From contig NZ_JAKVCW010000005.1 of the NCBI RefSeq assembly GCF_022448905.1, positions 1 to 64,000 of the forward strand: a stretch of DNA of 64,000 nt. Reading direction: 5' to 3'. How positions within the stretch are numbered: the first letter of the stretch is position 1; each line of letters begins with the position of its first letter. A program made the translations under genes and the position numbers. This document shows, piece after piece, positions 53,986 through 61,771 of the stretch. The notes under the pieces were generated by a model. The model saw nothing but the letters and a program-made list of their open reading frames with translations. It was not told the origin of the DNA and did no database searches. The stretch comes from Shimia sp. GTDB lineage: Bacteria > Pseudomonadota > Alphaproteobacteria > Rhodobacterales > Rhodobacteraceae.

Positions 53986-54405
53986 TTAGCTTTGAGAACC
54001 GCCGAGCGCGAGGATGATATTCCACTCTTCTTCGGTGACCGGCTGCACGGAGAGGCGGGAGTTTTTGACCAGCACCATGTCGGCCAGCCGGGGATCGGCC
54101 TTGATCATGTCCAGAGTGACCGGCGTTAGGATGGGTGCGACGGCTTTGATGTCGACGCATTCCCAGCGGTCGTCATCCGTGGTGCTGTCGAGGTGCGCCT
54201 CGGCGCAGACCTCGACGATGCCAACGACGGATTTCTCTTTTTGAGAATGGTAGAAAAAGCCGCGGTCGCCCACGGCCATTTCCCGCATGAAATTGCGCGC
54301 TTGGTAATTGCGCACGCCGTCCCATTCCTCACCCGCGTCGCCTTTGGCGACTTGCTGGTCCCAGCTCCAGGTGGAGGGTTCGGATTTGAACAGCCAATAG
54401 CGCAT
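53986..54405 (-). CDS. EVE-domain protein
   Basis: A 139-residue protein formed by one EVE (PUA-like) domain, a fold that binds modified bases in DNA or RNA. The N-terminus YWLFKSEPSTWSWD, the GVRNYQARNFM segment and FYHSQ are typical. It shares one base with the yciI stop (TGATG), so translation is coupled. No restriction or methyltransferase partner is adjacent. Confidence 0.93.
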   Translation of the reverse strand: MRYWLFKSEPSTWSWDQQVAKGDAGEEWDGVRNYQARNFMREMAVGDRGFFYHSQKEKSVVGIVEVCAEAHLDSTTDDDRWECVDIKAVAPILTPVTLDMIKADPRLADMVLVKNSRLSVQPVTEEEWNIILALGGSQS

Positions 54406-54680
54406 CAGCCCAGCACCTTGTTCCAGGGTTTTAGCTCGACCGAAGCGAATAGATCGGCGGCTTTGTAAGGGTCGTTTGCGGCCCAGGCCTCGGCTTCACC
54501 CATGTCGGCGACGTTCAAAATGATAAGAGAGCCGCACATGTCGCCAGCATCATCTAGAAACGGGCCAGCCATCATGATCGTGTCGCCAGAGCCTTTCAGA
54601 TAGGCGACGTGCGCGTCGCGGTTGGCTTTGCGGATCTCCAGTGCGCCAGGTTTGTCTTTGGCGATCAATGCTACCAGCAT
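54405..54680 (-). CDS. YciI-like protein
   Basis: A 91-residue protein of the YciI family, a ferredoxin-like fold with a conserved His/Asp pair whose chemistry is unclear. Visible: LEIRKANRDAHVAYL and GDTIMMAGPFLDDAG, ending with ELKPWNKVLG. It begins 2 bp after gpsA. Confidence 0.9.
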   Translation of the reverse strand: MLVALIAKDKPGALEIRKANRDAHVAYLKGSGDTIMMAGPFLDDAGDMCGSLIILNVADMGEAEAWAANDPYKAADLFASVELKPWNKVLG

Positions 54681-54682
54681 GA

Positions 54683-55636
54683 TTATTCCTCCTTGGGTGG
54701 TCTTGCCAGCAGCATTTCCATGGCGTCGCGGATTTGCAAGCCCCCATCGAGGATGGCGACGACGGCTTGGGTGATGGGCATGTCAACCTGCATGGTTTTG
54801 GCGCGTGCAAGGGACGCGCGGGCGGTGGCGGCGCCTTCGACGGTGATGCTTGGATCAAAGTCTGCGCCACGTCCCAGCGTGAGGCCAAAGCGGTAATTGC
54901 GCGATTGTTCGGATGAGCAGGTTAGGGTGAGGTCGCCAAATCCCGACAGGCCAGACAGTGTGTCGGTTTTTGCGCCCAGTGCCTGCGCCATGCGTTTCAT
55001 CTCGGCATAGCCGCGCGTCATCAGGGCTGCACGGGCGCTGTCGCCTAGCCCGGCGCCAATGGCGATGCCGCAGGCGATGGCGATCACGTTTTTCAGCGCG
55101 CCGCCAAGCTCTGCGCCGACGGTGTCGGTGGTGCGGTAGATACGCAGATTGGGCGAGATCAGTCTCTGTTGCAGGGCTTTTCCGGTGGTTTCGTCGGCGA
55201 TGGCCAAGGTCAGCGCCGTTGGCAGACCGCGGGCGATGTCGGCGGCAAAGCTGGGGCCTGTGAGAATGGCAGGCGTGGCGTCTGGCAGCACGTCGCGGAT
55301 CACGGCGACCGGGCCAAGTTGGGTGCCGAGTTCGACGCCTTTGCAGCAGGCTATCAGGGTGCGACCGGAGAGTTCTGGGTGGTCCTCCAACAGGCCGCGC
55401 AGCTTTTGCATGGGCACCGCCAGCAGGACCACATCGGTGAGCGCATCGGCGAAATCGGCCGTCACAGAGACTGTTCTTGGCAATTCCACGCCGGGCAGAC
55501 GTGGATTGACGCGAGTGGTCTGCATGGATTTGGCGGCGTCGGTATTGCGGGCCCAGAGGGTCACGTCGGTGCCGCTTTTCGCAAAGGCGATGGCTAGTGC
55601 GGTGCCAAAGGCGCCTGAGCCAAGAACGGAGATCAT
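54683..55636 (-). CDS. gpsA: Glycerol-3-phosphate dehydrogenase [NAD(P)+]
   Basis: Reduces dihydroxyacetone phosphate to glycerol 3-phosphate for phospholipid synthesis. The 317-residue protein has the dinucleotide loop GSGAFG at residues 6-11, the GPSFAADIA segment and the catalytic lysine in [10 protein letters not shown]. It overlaps tsaD by 4 bp. Confidence 0.97.
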   Translation of the reverse strand: MISVLGSGAFGTALAIAFAKSGTDVTLWARNTDAAKSMQTTRVNPRLPGVELPRTVSVTADFADALTDVVLLAVPMQKLRGLLEDHPELSGRTLIACCKGVELGTQLGPVAVIRDVLPDATPAILTGPSFAADIARGLPTALTLAIADETTGKALQQRLISPNLRIYRTTDTVGAELGGALKNVIAIACGIAIGAGLGDSARAALMTRGYAEMKRMAQALGAKTDTLSGLSGFGDLTLTCSSEQSRNYRFGLTLGRGADFDPSITVEGAATARASLARAKTMQVDMPITQAVVAILDGGLQIRDAMEMLLARPPKEE

Positions 55637-56730
55637 GCTTTGGCTCCTTTTTTGCCGCTTCCCAAAAGCGCGGGGGCGGTTTGATCGAGCGGCCAGCGTG
55701 GGCGGGCGGAGAGGTCCATGCCGTCACGGGCGCCGGTGTGGTAGCGCTCCAATCCAGCATAAGCGATCATCGCGGCGTTGTCGGTGCAAAGCGCCAATGG
55801 AGGTGCGGTGAAAGTCACGCCTTTGTCGGCGCAAACAGTCTCTAATTCAGCCCGAATGGCGGTGTTTGCCGCCACGCCACCAGCGACAGCGAGTAGTGGC
55901 TCGGATGGCGTTTCAGCCAGATAAATGTCCAGCGCGCGGCGGGTTTTCTCGGCGAGCACATCGACAATAGCGGCCTGAAAGCCGGCGCACATGTCGGCGC
56001 GGTCTTGCACTGGCAGGCCGCCTTTCTCAGCGATGATGGCATCGCGCTGGCGCAGGAGGGCGGTTTTCAGGCCTGAGAAAGACATGTCACAGCCGGGACG
56101 ATCCAAAAGTGGGCGCGGGAAGCGGAAGCGTTTGGGATCGCCTTTGGTGGCTTCAGCTTGCACGGCGGGGCCGCCGGGTTGGGGCATGCCCAGCAGGCGA
56201 GCGGTTTTGTCAAAGGCTTCGCCGGGCGCATCGTCGATGGTGCCGCCGAGGCGGGTGAAGTTTTCCGGGCCATGAGCAATCAAGAATTGGCAATGGCCGC
56301 CGGAGACCAAAAGCATCAGGTAGGGGAAGGCCACTTGATCGGTGAGGCGCGGGGTCAGGGCGTGACCGGCAAGATGGTTCACGCCGATGAGCGGAATGCC
56401 CAGGCTTGCGGAGAGACCCTTGGCGCACATTACGCCGGAAATGACACCGCCGATGAGGCCGGGGCCAGCGGTTACAGCGATGGCGTCCACATCTTTCAGG
56501 GACACATTGGCGGCCAAGAGCGCCTCCTCAACGCAGAGATCCACTTTTTCGGCGTGTGCGCGGGCGGCGATCTCCGGCACCACGCCGCCAAAGGGCGCAT
56601 GCAGGTCGGTTTGGCCATGCACCACAGAGGCCAGGATCTCGGCGTCACCCACAATGGGTTGATGCAGGATGGCGGCGGCGGTGTCATCGCAGCTGCTTTC
56701 GATGCCAAGAATGGTGAGCGGGCCGTCCAT
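55633..56730 (-). CDS. tsaD: tRNA threonylcarbamoyladenosine transferase TsaD
   Basis: Transfers the threonylcarbamoyl group to A37 of tRNA. The 365-residue protein begins with [13 protein letters not shown] and has the metal-binding HLAGH motif near residue 120 and VSGGHCQFL. Its partner TsaE is encoded near 40 kb; TsaB and TsaC are not in the window. It heads the leftward set ending at 53.5 kb and diverges from hemD. Confidence 0.97.
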   Translation of the reverse strand: MDGPLTILGIESSCDDTAAAILHQPIVGDAEILASVVHGQTDLHAPFGGVVPEIAARAHAEKVDLCVEEALLAANVSLKDVDAIAVTAGPGLIGGVISGVMCAKGLSASLGIPLIGVNHLAGHALTPRLTDQVAFPYLMLLVSGGHCQFLIAHGPENFTRLGGTIDDAPGEAFDKTARLLGMPQPGGPAVQAEATKGDPKRFRFPRPLLDRPGCDMSFSGLKTALLRQRDAIIAEKGGLPVQDRADMCAGFQAAIVDVLAEKTRRALDIYLAETPSEPLLAVAGGVAANTAIRAELETVCADKGVTFTAPPLALCTDNAAMIAYAGLERYHTGARDGMDLSARPRWPLDQTAPALLGSGKKGAKA

Positions 56731-56811
56731 GTGTCACAGGTCCTTGCCGTTGCGCGGAGGTTTGTTGGCAGGTAACACCACAGGGCGCCTCAAACAACCG
56801 TGGTGGGCCTT

Positions 56812-57507
56812 ATGGCGGATGTGACCCCTTTGATTTTGCTGACCCGGCCATTGGCCGATGCAGAGCGGTTTGCCGGTCTGTTGGCGGATATGGGGATCAC
56901 CGCAGAGGTCGCATTTTCACCGGTTGTGGAGATTGTGCCCACTGAGGCTCACGTGGACCTGACCACTATCTCAGGCGTGATATTCAGTTCGCGCAACGCG
57001 GTGGCGGAGGTTGCGGGGCATGACATGCCTGCCTGGTGCGTTGGCGAGGCCACGGCGGCAGCAGCGCGGGCCAAAGGCTGGCGTGCAGTGGCGGCGGATG
57101 GCGACGCGGAGTCGCTTTATGCGCGGGTTTTGGCCGATGCCCCCAAAGGCCCTTTGCTGCACATTCGCGGCCAAGTTGCGCGCGGCGATCTGGCCTGGCG
57201 TTTGACCAAAGTTGGGATAAAAACGGACGATGTGGTGGTCTATCGCCAAAAAGCACATCCGTTGTCGGAGCGGGCAAAACAGACGCTAATGCGGGAGAAT
57301 CCGGTGATAGTTCCCCTTTTTTCGCCGCGCGCAGCAGCCCAATTTGCTGAGCAAGGGCCATTTAATGCTCCGCTTCATGTCGTTGTGATGAGTGAGGCCG
57401 TGGCGGAGGCATTGGGGGAATTTCCGGTGGAAACAGTTGTTTTGGCGGAGAAAAAAGAGGCAAAGGCCATGGCAAATGCGGTGGCGAGACTGTTAGACGC
57501 AGGGTGA
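56812..57507 (+). CDS. hemD: Uroporphyrinogen-III synthase
   Basis: Cyclises hydroxymethylbilane to uroporphyrinogen III, the branch point of tetrapyrrole synthesis. The protein of about 231 residues is divergent in sequence, as is usual for HemD, but shows LLTRPLADAERFAGLL at the start, VIFSSRNAV, and VVYRQKAH in the second half. The ATG at 56812 is preferred to a GTG four codons upstream. It begins a hemD-mic60-hemY locus. Confidence 0.88.
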   Translation: MADVTPLILLTRPLADAERFAGLLADMGITAEVAFSPVVEIVPTEAHVDLTTISGVIFSSRNAVAEVAGHDMPAWCVGEATAAAARAKGWRAVAADGDAESLYARVLADAPKGPLLHIRGQVARGDLAWRLTKVGIKTDDVVVYRQKAHPLSERAKQTLMRENPVIVPLFSPRAAAQFAEQGPFNAPLHVVVMSEAVAEALGEFPVETVVLAEKKEAKAMANAVARLLDAG

Positions 57508-57580
57508 CGCATTGAGGCGCAAGGATTGCTCGCCTAGATTGGTGCTGCATTTGCAAAAAACGGATTCGAAAGGGTGACCT

Positions 57581-58903
57581 GTGGGAACCACGGATAAATC
57601 GGACAAGCCAAGCAAAGATCAGGTTGATCAACAGGATCAGACCGATACGCAAGCCGACGCAGAAGATGTGGTCGAGGACGCGGAAATTTTCGAAGAGATT
57701 GCGCCGGATGGGGCGTTAGATGACAGCGATGTGGACGCGGCCAATGACGCTGCGGATGGCGATGAGTCTGATGAGGCTCCCGTAGAGATTGAAGAGCCCA
57801 CAGAGGACGCGGATGCAGAAGTTGATGCCGGTGAGGCGGAAGGTTCTGAAGCGGTGGACGCCGAGTCTCCTGAAGAAGACCCGGTTGCGAAGACACCTGC
57901 GCCTGTGCCAACCGCACAGGAGGCAGAGCGCAAGGGTGGCTTTGTGCCCATGGTGTTTGGCGGTGTGATTGCGGCGGTGATTGGATTTGGCGGCGCGGTG
58001 TATTTTGGCGACCAACTTGGGCTGGGCGCGGATACGGAGGCGGCGCTCAGTGAGATGACCACCAAGTTGGCGGCGCAGGACGATGCGCTTGCTGCCTTGA
58101 ATGAGACGCTGGCCAAGACAGTGGACGTGTCCAACGGCGCGCAGGCTGCCTCTGGAGAGGCGGCGGCTCTGGTTGCGAAGATGGAAGAGGTCTTGGCGGC
58201 CTATACCACCGAGCTTGGCACGGTGTCTGAGGCAGTGGCGACGCTGGAAACGCGGTTGACCGAGATTGAGAAACGCCCGTTGAGCGAGGGGCTCAATGCG
58301 GCGGCGATTGCGGCCTATGAGCGAGAGGTGAAAGACCTCAAGGATTTGGTTGCGGCGCAGAAGGCTGAGGCGGCGGAGTTGAAAGACAAGGCGGACCTGT
58401 CTGCGAAAGCAGCGCTGGCGCGTTCGTCTGCCACACGCATTGTGGCGGCGCTGGAGAGCGGTGCGCCTTATCGTGCGGCTGTGGTGGATCTGCGATCGTC
58501 CACTGGGGAAGGCGTTGCCGCGGTGCTGGAAGATTATGCGGATAGTGGCGTGATCACCCTGTCGGCGCTGATCGAAAGCTATCCGGAGGCGGCGCGCGGG
58601 GCCCTGGCCAAGGCGCGGGAAGACAAAGTGGATGCGGGCACCGGCAATAAGCTGGGCAATTTCCTGAAGACACAGTTTGGTGCACGCTCGGTTGAGGCGC
58701 GGGAAGGCTCCGATACGGATGCTGTGTTGAGCCGGGCCGAAGCGGCGCTAAAGGCGGGTGATCTGACCGCGGCGCTATCTGAACTGGATACACTGGCCGA
58801 GGGGCCAAAAACCGTGATGGCAGACTGGGTTGCGCAAGCGCAGACCCGGGCCGCCGCGACGCAAGCCGCCGAAGATCTGGCGCAAACCCTAAACTCCAAC
58901 TGA
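57581..58903 (+). CDS. Bacterial mitofilin (Mic60) homologue
   Basis: A 440-residue inner-membrane protein of the mitofilin family, which in alphaproteobacteria shapes intracytoplasmic membranes and links inner to outer membrane. It has a very acidic N-terminus (about 1-118), one transmembrane helix (122-143), a long coiled coil (about 150-290) and a C-terminal helical domain. The hemD and hemY neighbours match the known bacterial mic60 context. Start GTG at 57581, preceded by AAAGGG. The extended acidic N-terminus appears longer than in many relatives. Confidence 0.85.
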   Translation: MGTTDKSDKPSKDQVDQQDQTDTQADAEDVVEDAEIFEEIAPDGALDDSDVDAANDAADGDESDEAPVEIEEPTEDADAEVDAGEAEGSEAVDAESPEEDPVAKTPAPVPTAQEAERKGGFVPMVFGGVIAAVIGFGGAVYFGDQLGLGADTEAALSEMTTKLAAQDDALAALNETLAKTVDVSNGAQAASGEAAALVAKMEEVLAAYTTELGTVSEAVATLETRLTEIEKRPLSEGLNAAAIAAYEREVKDLKDLVAAQKAEAAELKDKADLSAKAALARSSATRIVAALESGAPYRAAVVDLRSSTGEGVAAVLEDYADSGVITLSALIESYPEAARGALAKAREDKVDAGTGNKLGNFLKTQFGARSVEAREGSDTDAVLSRAEAALKAGDLTAALSELDTLAEGPKTVMADWVAQAQTRAAATQAAEDLAQTLNSN

Positions 58904-58913
58904 GGGTCGTTTC

Positions 58914-60410
58914 ATGCTCTGGTCCCTGATTAAAATTATTGCGTTTGTTGCCATCGTCGCTGGGTTGACCTTTGGCTCGATTTACCTGCTGGAAAGCGAA
59001 GGCGGGGTGATGGTCACCGTGGCCGGGGTGGAATACAGCCTTGGGCCGTTTCAGACCGCTTTGGCGTTGATTGCGCTGGTGGCTGCGGTCTGGCTGTTCA
59101 TCAAGGCGCTGGGATTGTTGGTGGCGACGCTGAAGTTCCTGAACGGGGATGAGACCGCGATCAGCCGCTACTTTGACCGCAACCGGGAAAAGAAGGGCTA
59201 TCAGGCGTTGGCCGATAGTGTGACCGCGCTGGCCTCTGGCGAGGGGCGCACGGCGATGGAGAAGGCGCGGCTGGCCGAGAAAAAGCTGCACAAGCCGGAG
59301 CTGACCAACCTGATTGTGGCGCAGGCGGCAGAGATGAGCGGCGACACCAAGAAAGCGGAAGAGACCTATAAGAAGCTGCTGACAGATGAGCGCACGCGGT
59401 TTGTGGGTATTCGTGGGCTGATGAAGCAGAAGCTGGAGGCCGGAAACACCGAGGTGGCGTTGAAGCTGGCGGAGAATGCCTTTGCGCTGAAGCCGCGCCA
59501 TGTCGAGGTGCAGGACACGTTGCTGCGTCTGCAGACTGAGAGCAAAGACTGGAAAGGCGCGCGTGGCACGCTGAACGCGAAGCTGCGCCATGGCACCTTG
59601 CCGCGCGACGTGCATCGCCGCCGGGATGCGGTTTTGGCGCTGTCTGAAGCCAAAGAGTTGATTGCGGAAGATGCCAGCATCGAGACGCAGGAACAGGCAA
59701 TTGAGGCAAACCGCTTGTCACCGGATCTGATCCCGGCGGCGGTGATGGCAGCACGGGGCTATGTGGCCAAAGGCAAGCCGCGCAATGCGACGCGTCTGAT
59801 CAAGAAAGCCTGGGATGCGCAGCCGCATCCGGATTTGGCAGCGGCCTTTGCTGAGATCGCACCAGAGGAAACGCCAGAGGCGCGGATCAAGCGGTTTAAA
59901 ACCCTGACCAAGAACACCGCAGCCCATGCCGAAACCAAGATGCTGATGGCGGAGCTGTATATTGCGGCGGAGGATTTCCCAGAGGCGCGGCGTGCGCTGG
60001 GCGATCTGGTGGAAACGGACGCGACGCAACGCTCGCTGACCATTATGGCGGCGATTGAGCGGGGCGAAGGTGCAAATGATGCAGTGGTGAAAGGTTATCT
60101 GGCCAAGGCGCTGAGCGCGCCGCGTGGGCCGCAGTGGGTCTGTGACACTTGCCACAACATTCATGCGGAGTGGGCGCCGACCTGTGACAATTGCCACAGC
60201 TTTGACACGTTGAGCTGGACCGCGCCGCCGGAGACCGAAGGGTTGAGCGAAACCGGCGCGGCGATGCTGCCGCTGATCATTGGGGCGCTGGAGGATCACT
60301 CCGAGGCTGAGACCGAGGACGCGGAAGAGGCTGATGTGGTTGAAGGTGAGGCGACGGAAGCCCCTGCGGAGGCTGAAGAAACTCCGAAAGAAGAGCTGAA
60401 GTCTGCCTAA
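58914..60410 (+). CDS. hemY: HemY-type TPR membrane protein
   Basis: A 498-residue inner-membrane protein of the HemY family, associated with haem metabolism. Two N-terminal helices (about 3-27 and 44-72) anchor the HemY_N region, followed by tetratricopeptide-type helices (about 90-390). A C-terminal CxxC-x10-CxxC zinc ribbon (C410, C413, C424, C427) and a highly acidic tail (about 450-498) follow. It is 10 bp after the mic60 gene. Confidence 0.9.
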   Translation: MLWSLIKIIAFVAIVAGLTFGSIYLLESEGGVMVTVAGVEYSLGPFQTALALIALVAAVWLFIKALGLLVATLKFLNGDETAISRYFDRNREKKGYQALADSVTALASGEGRTAMEKARLAEKKLHKPELTNLIVAQAAEMSGDTKKAEETYKKLLTDERTRFVGIRGLMKQKLEAGNTEVALKLAENAFALKPRHVEVQDTLLRLQTESKDWKGARGTLNAKLRHGTLPRDVHRRRDAVLALSEAKELIAEDASIETQEQAIEANRLSPDLIPAAVMAARGYVAKGKPRNATRLIKKAWDAQPHPDLAAAFAEIAPEETPEARIKRFKTLTKNTAAHAETKMLMAELYIAAEDFPEARRALGDLVETDATQRSLTIMAAIERGEGANDAVVKGYLAKALSAPRGPQWVCDTCHNIHAEWAPTCDNCHSFDTLSWTAPPETEGLSETGAAMLPLIIGALEDHSEAETEDAEEADVVEGEATEAPAEAEETPKEELKSA

Positions 60411-60474
60411 GGCTTTTGTTTGAGAGACATCGAAGCAGCGTCGCCTTTGGGCGGCGCTGTTTTCGTTTTTGGCG

Positions 60475-61713
60475 TCAGGAAAACCGCATTGGGCTCACCG
60501 GGGAGAGGTCGATGTTCGGCGGTGTTTCGGAGATCAGATCCGCCACCAGCCGTCCGGTTTTGGCTCCGCCGGTGAGGCCCACGTGTTGGTGACCAAAGGC
60601 AGCGTAGACACCGCTTTGCCCAATTTCGCCCACCATGGGTAGGCTGTCTGGCAAGGACGGGCGGAAGCCAAGCCATTCTTCGTCGGTTTCTGCGGTCATG
60701 GTGGGGAAGACCTCGGCGACGCGGCGGCGTAACAGGGCCAGTGGGGCTTTGGATTTCTTCTCCGACAGGTCGCCAAACTCCACGATCCCAGCGCAGCGCA
60801 ATCCGTGCTGCATCGGGGTGGCGACAAATTTGGCAGAGGCAATCATCATCGGGTGGTTGGGCCGGATGGACGGCTCTTTGAAGGTGATATGATAGCCGCG
60901 TTCGGTTTCCAGCGGCACGGTGAAGCCCAGCTTGCGCATCAAGGGCTTGGACCAGATGCCGGAGGAGAGCACGGCGCGGTCACAGTCAAACTGGCCTTGA
61001 TCGGTCATCACGGCGGTGACTTGCCCGCCTGAAAGGTCAAAGTCGCGCACCTCGGTCTGCACAAACCGCCCGCCCATGCCGGTGAACGTGTCCACGAGCG
61101 CCTGCACGTAGCCAGCGGGGTTGAGGATGTAGCCGTGGTCTTTGTTGACGGCGATGAAGGAGGTTTGGGCGTCGAGGATGGGTTCCAGTTCCTGCACGGC
61201 AGGGCCTTCGATGATGTCGGGGATAAAGCCAACACTGGCACGCAGGTCCCAGGTGTATTTGTCGGCCTCAAAGGCGGCGCGGTCTTTGTAGGCGTAGAGG
61301 TAATCGGTGTCGGCAATGAAGCGTTCGGCGGCGGTGCCTTTGGCGAGCGCCTTGTGTTGATCCACGCTGTCGCCAATCAGGTCGGCCAGCACATGTGTGA
61401 AGCGGCGGGCGTCTGTGTCGTTGGCAAAGCCGAGGTATTTCAGGAACCACGGGGTGAGGCGGGGCAAGTTGGCCCATTTTAAAAACAGTGGGAAATTTGG
61501 GTTCAGGAGATAGCCGGGCGCTTTGGTCAAAAGGCCAGGCGTGGCGTTTGGCACCACGGCGCAACTCGCCAACAGGCAGGCGTTGCCAAAGGAGGCGCCC
61601 ATGCCGGGGGTGTTCTTGTCCAGAAGGGTCACATTTTTCCCTGCACGCCGCAGCCAAAGTGCGGTGGATGCGCCCACGATGCCTGCCCCGATCACCACCA
61701 CAGTTTGCGGCAT
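60475..61713 (-). CDS. dadA: FAD-dependent D-amino acid dehydrogenase (DadA-type)
   Basis: Oxidatively deaminates D-amino acids and passes electrons to the respiratory chain. The 412-residue protein starts with the FAD-binding loop GAGIVG (residues 9-14) and ends with the second FAD segment, GHQHVGLTGGAKTGRLV. The ATG at 61713 is the family start; the frame is open 13 codons further. Specific substrate not certain: related FAD oxidoreductases use other amines. It diverges from the convergent hemY and lies 58 bp after the sensor kinase gene on the same strand. Confidence 0.85.
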   Translation of the reverse strand: MPQTVVVIGAGIVGASTALWLRRAGKNVTLLDKNTPGMGASFGNACLLASCAVVPNATPGLLTKAPGYLLNPNFPLFLKWANLPRLTPWFLKYLGFANDTDARRFTHVLADLIGDSVDQHKALAKGTAAERFIADTDYLYAYKDRAAFEADKYTWDLRASVGFIPDIIEGPAVQELEPILDAQTSFIAVNKDHGYILNPAGYVQALVDTFTGMGGRFVQTEVRDFDLSGGQVTAVMTDQGQFDCDRAVLSSGIWSKPLMRKLGFTVPLETERGYHITFKEPSIRPNHPMMIASAKFVATPMQHGLRCAGIVEFGDLSEKKSKAPLALLRRRVAEVFPTMTAETDEEWLGFRPSLPDSLPMVGEIGQSGVYAAFGHQHVGLTGGAKTGRLVADLISETPPNIDLSPVSPMRFS

Positions 61714-61771
61714 GTTTTGTCCCCTCAATCGTCTTGGGGACAGTGTTGCCAAGGGCCGCGCAGCTTTGCAA

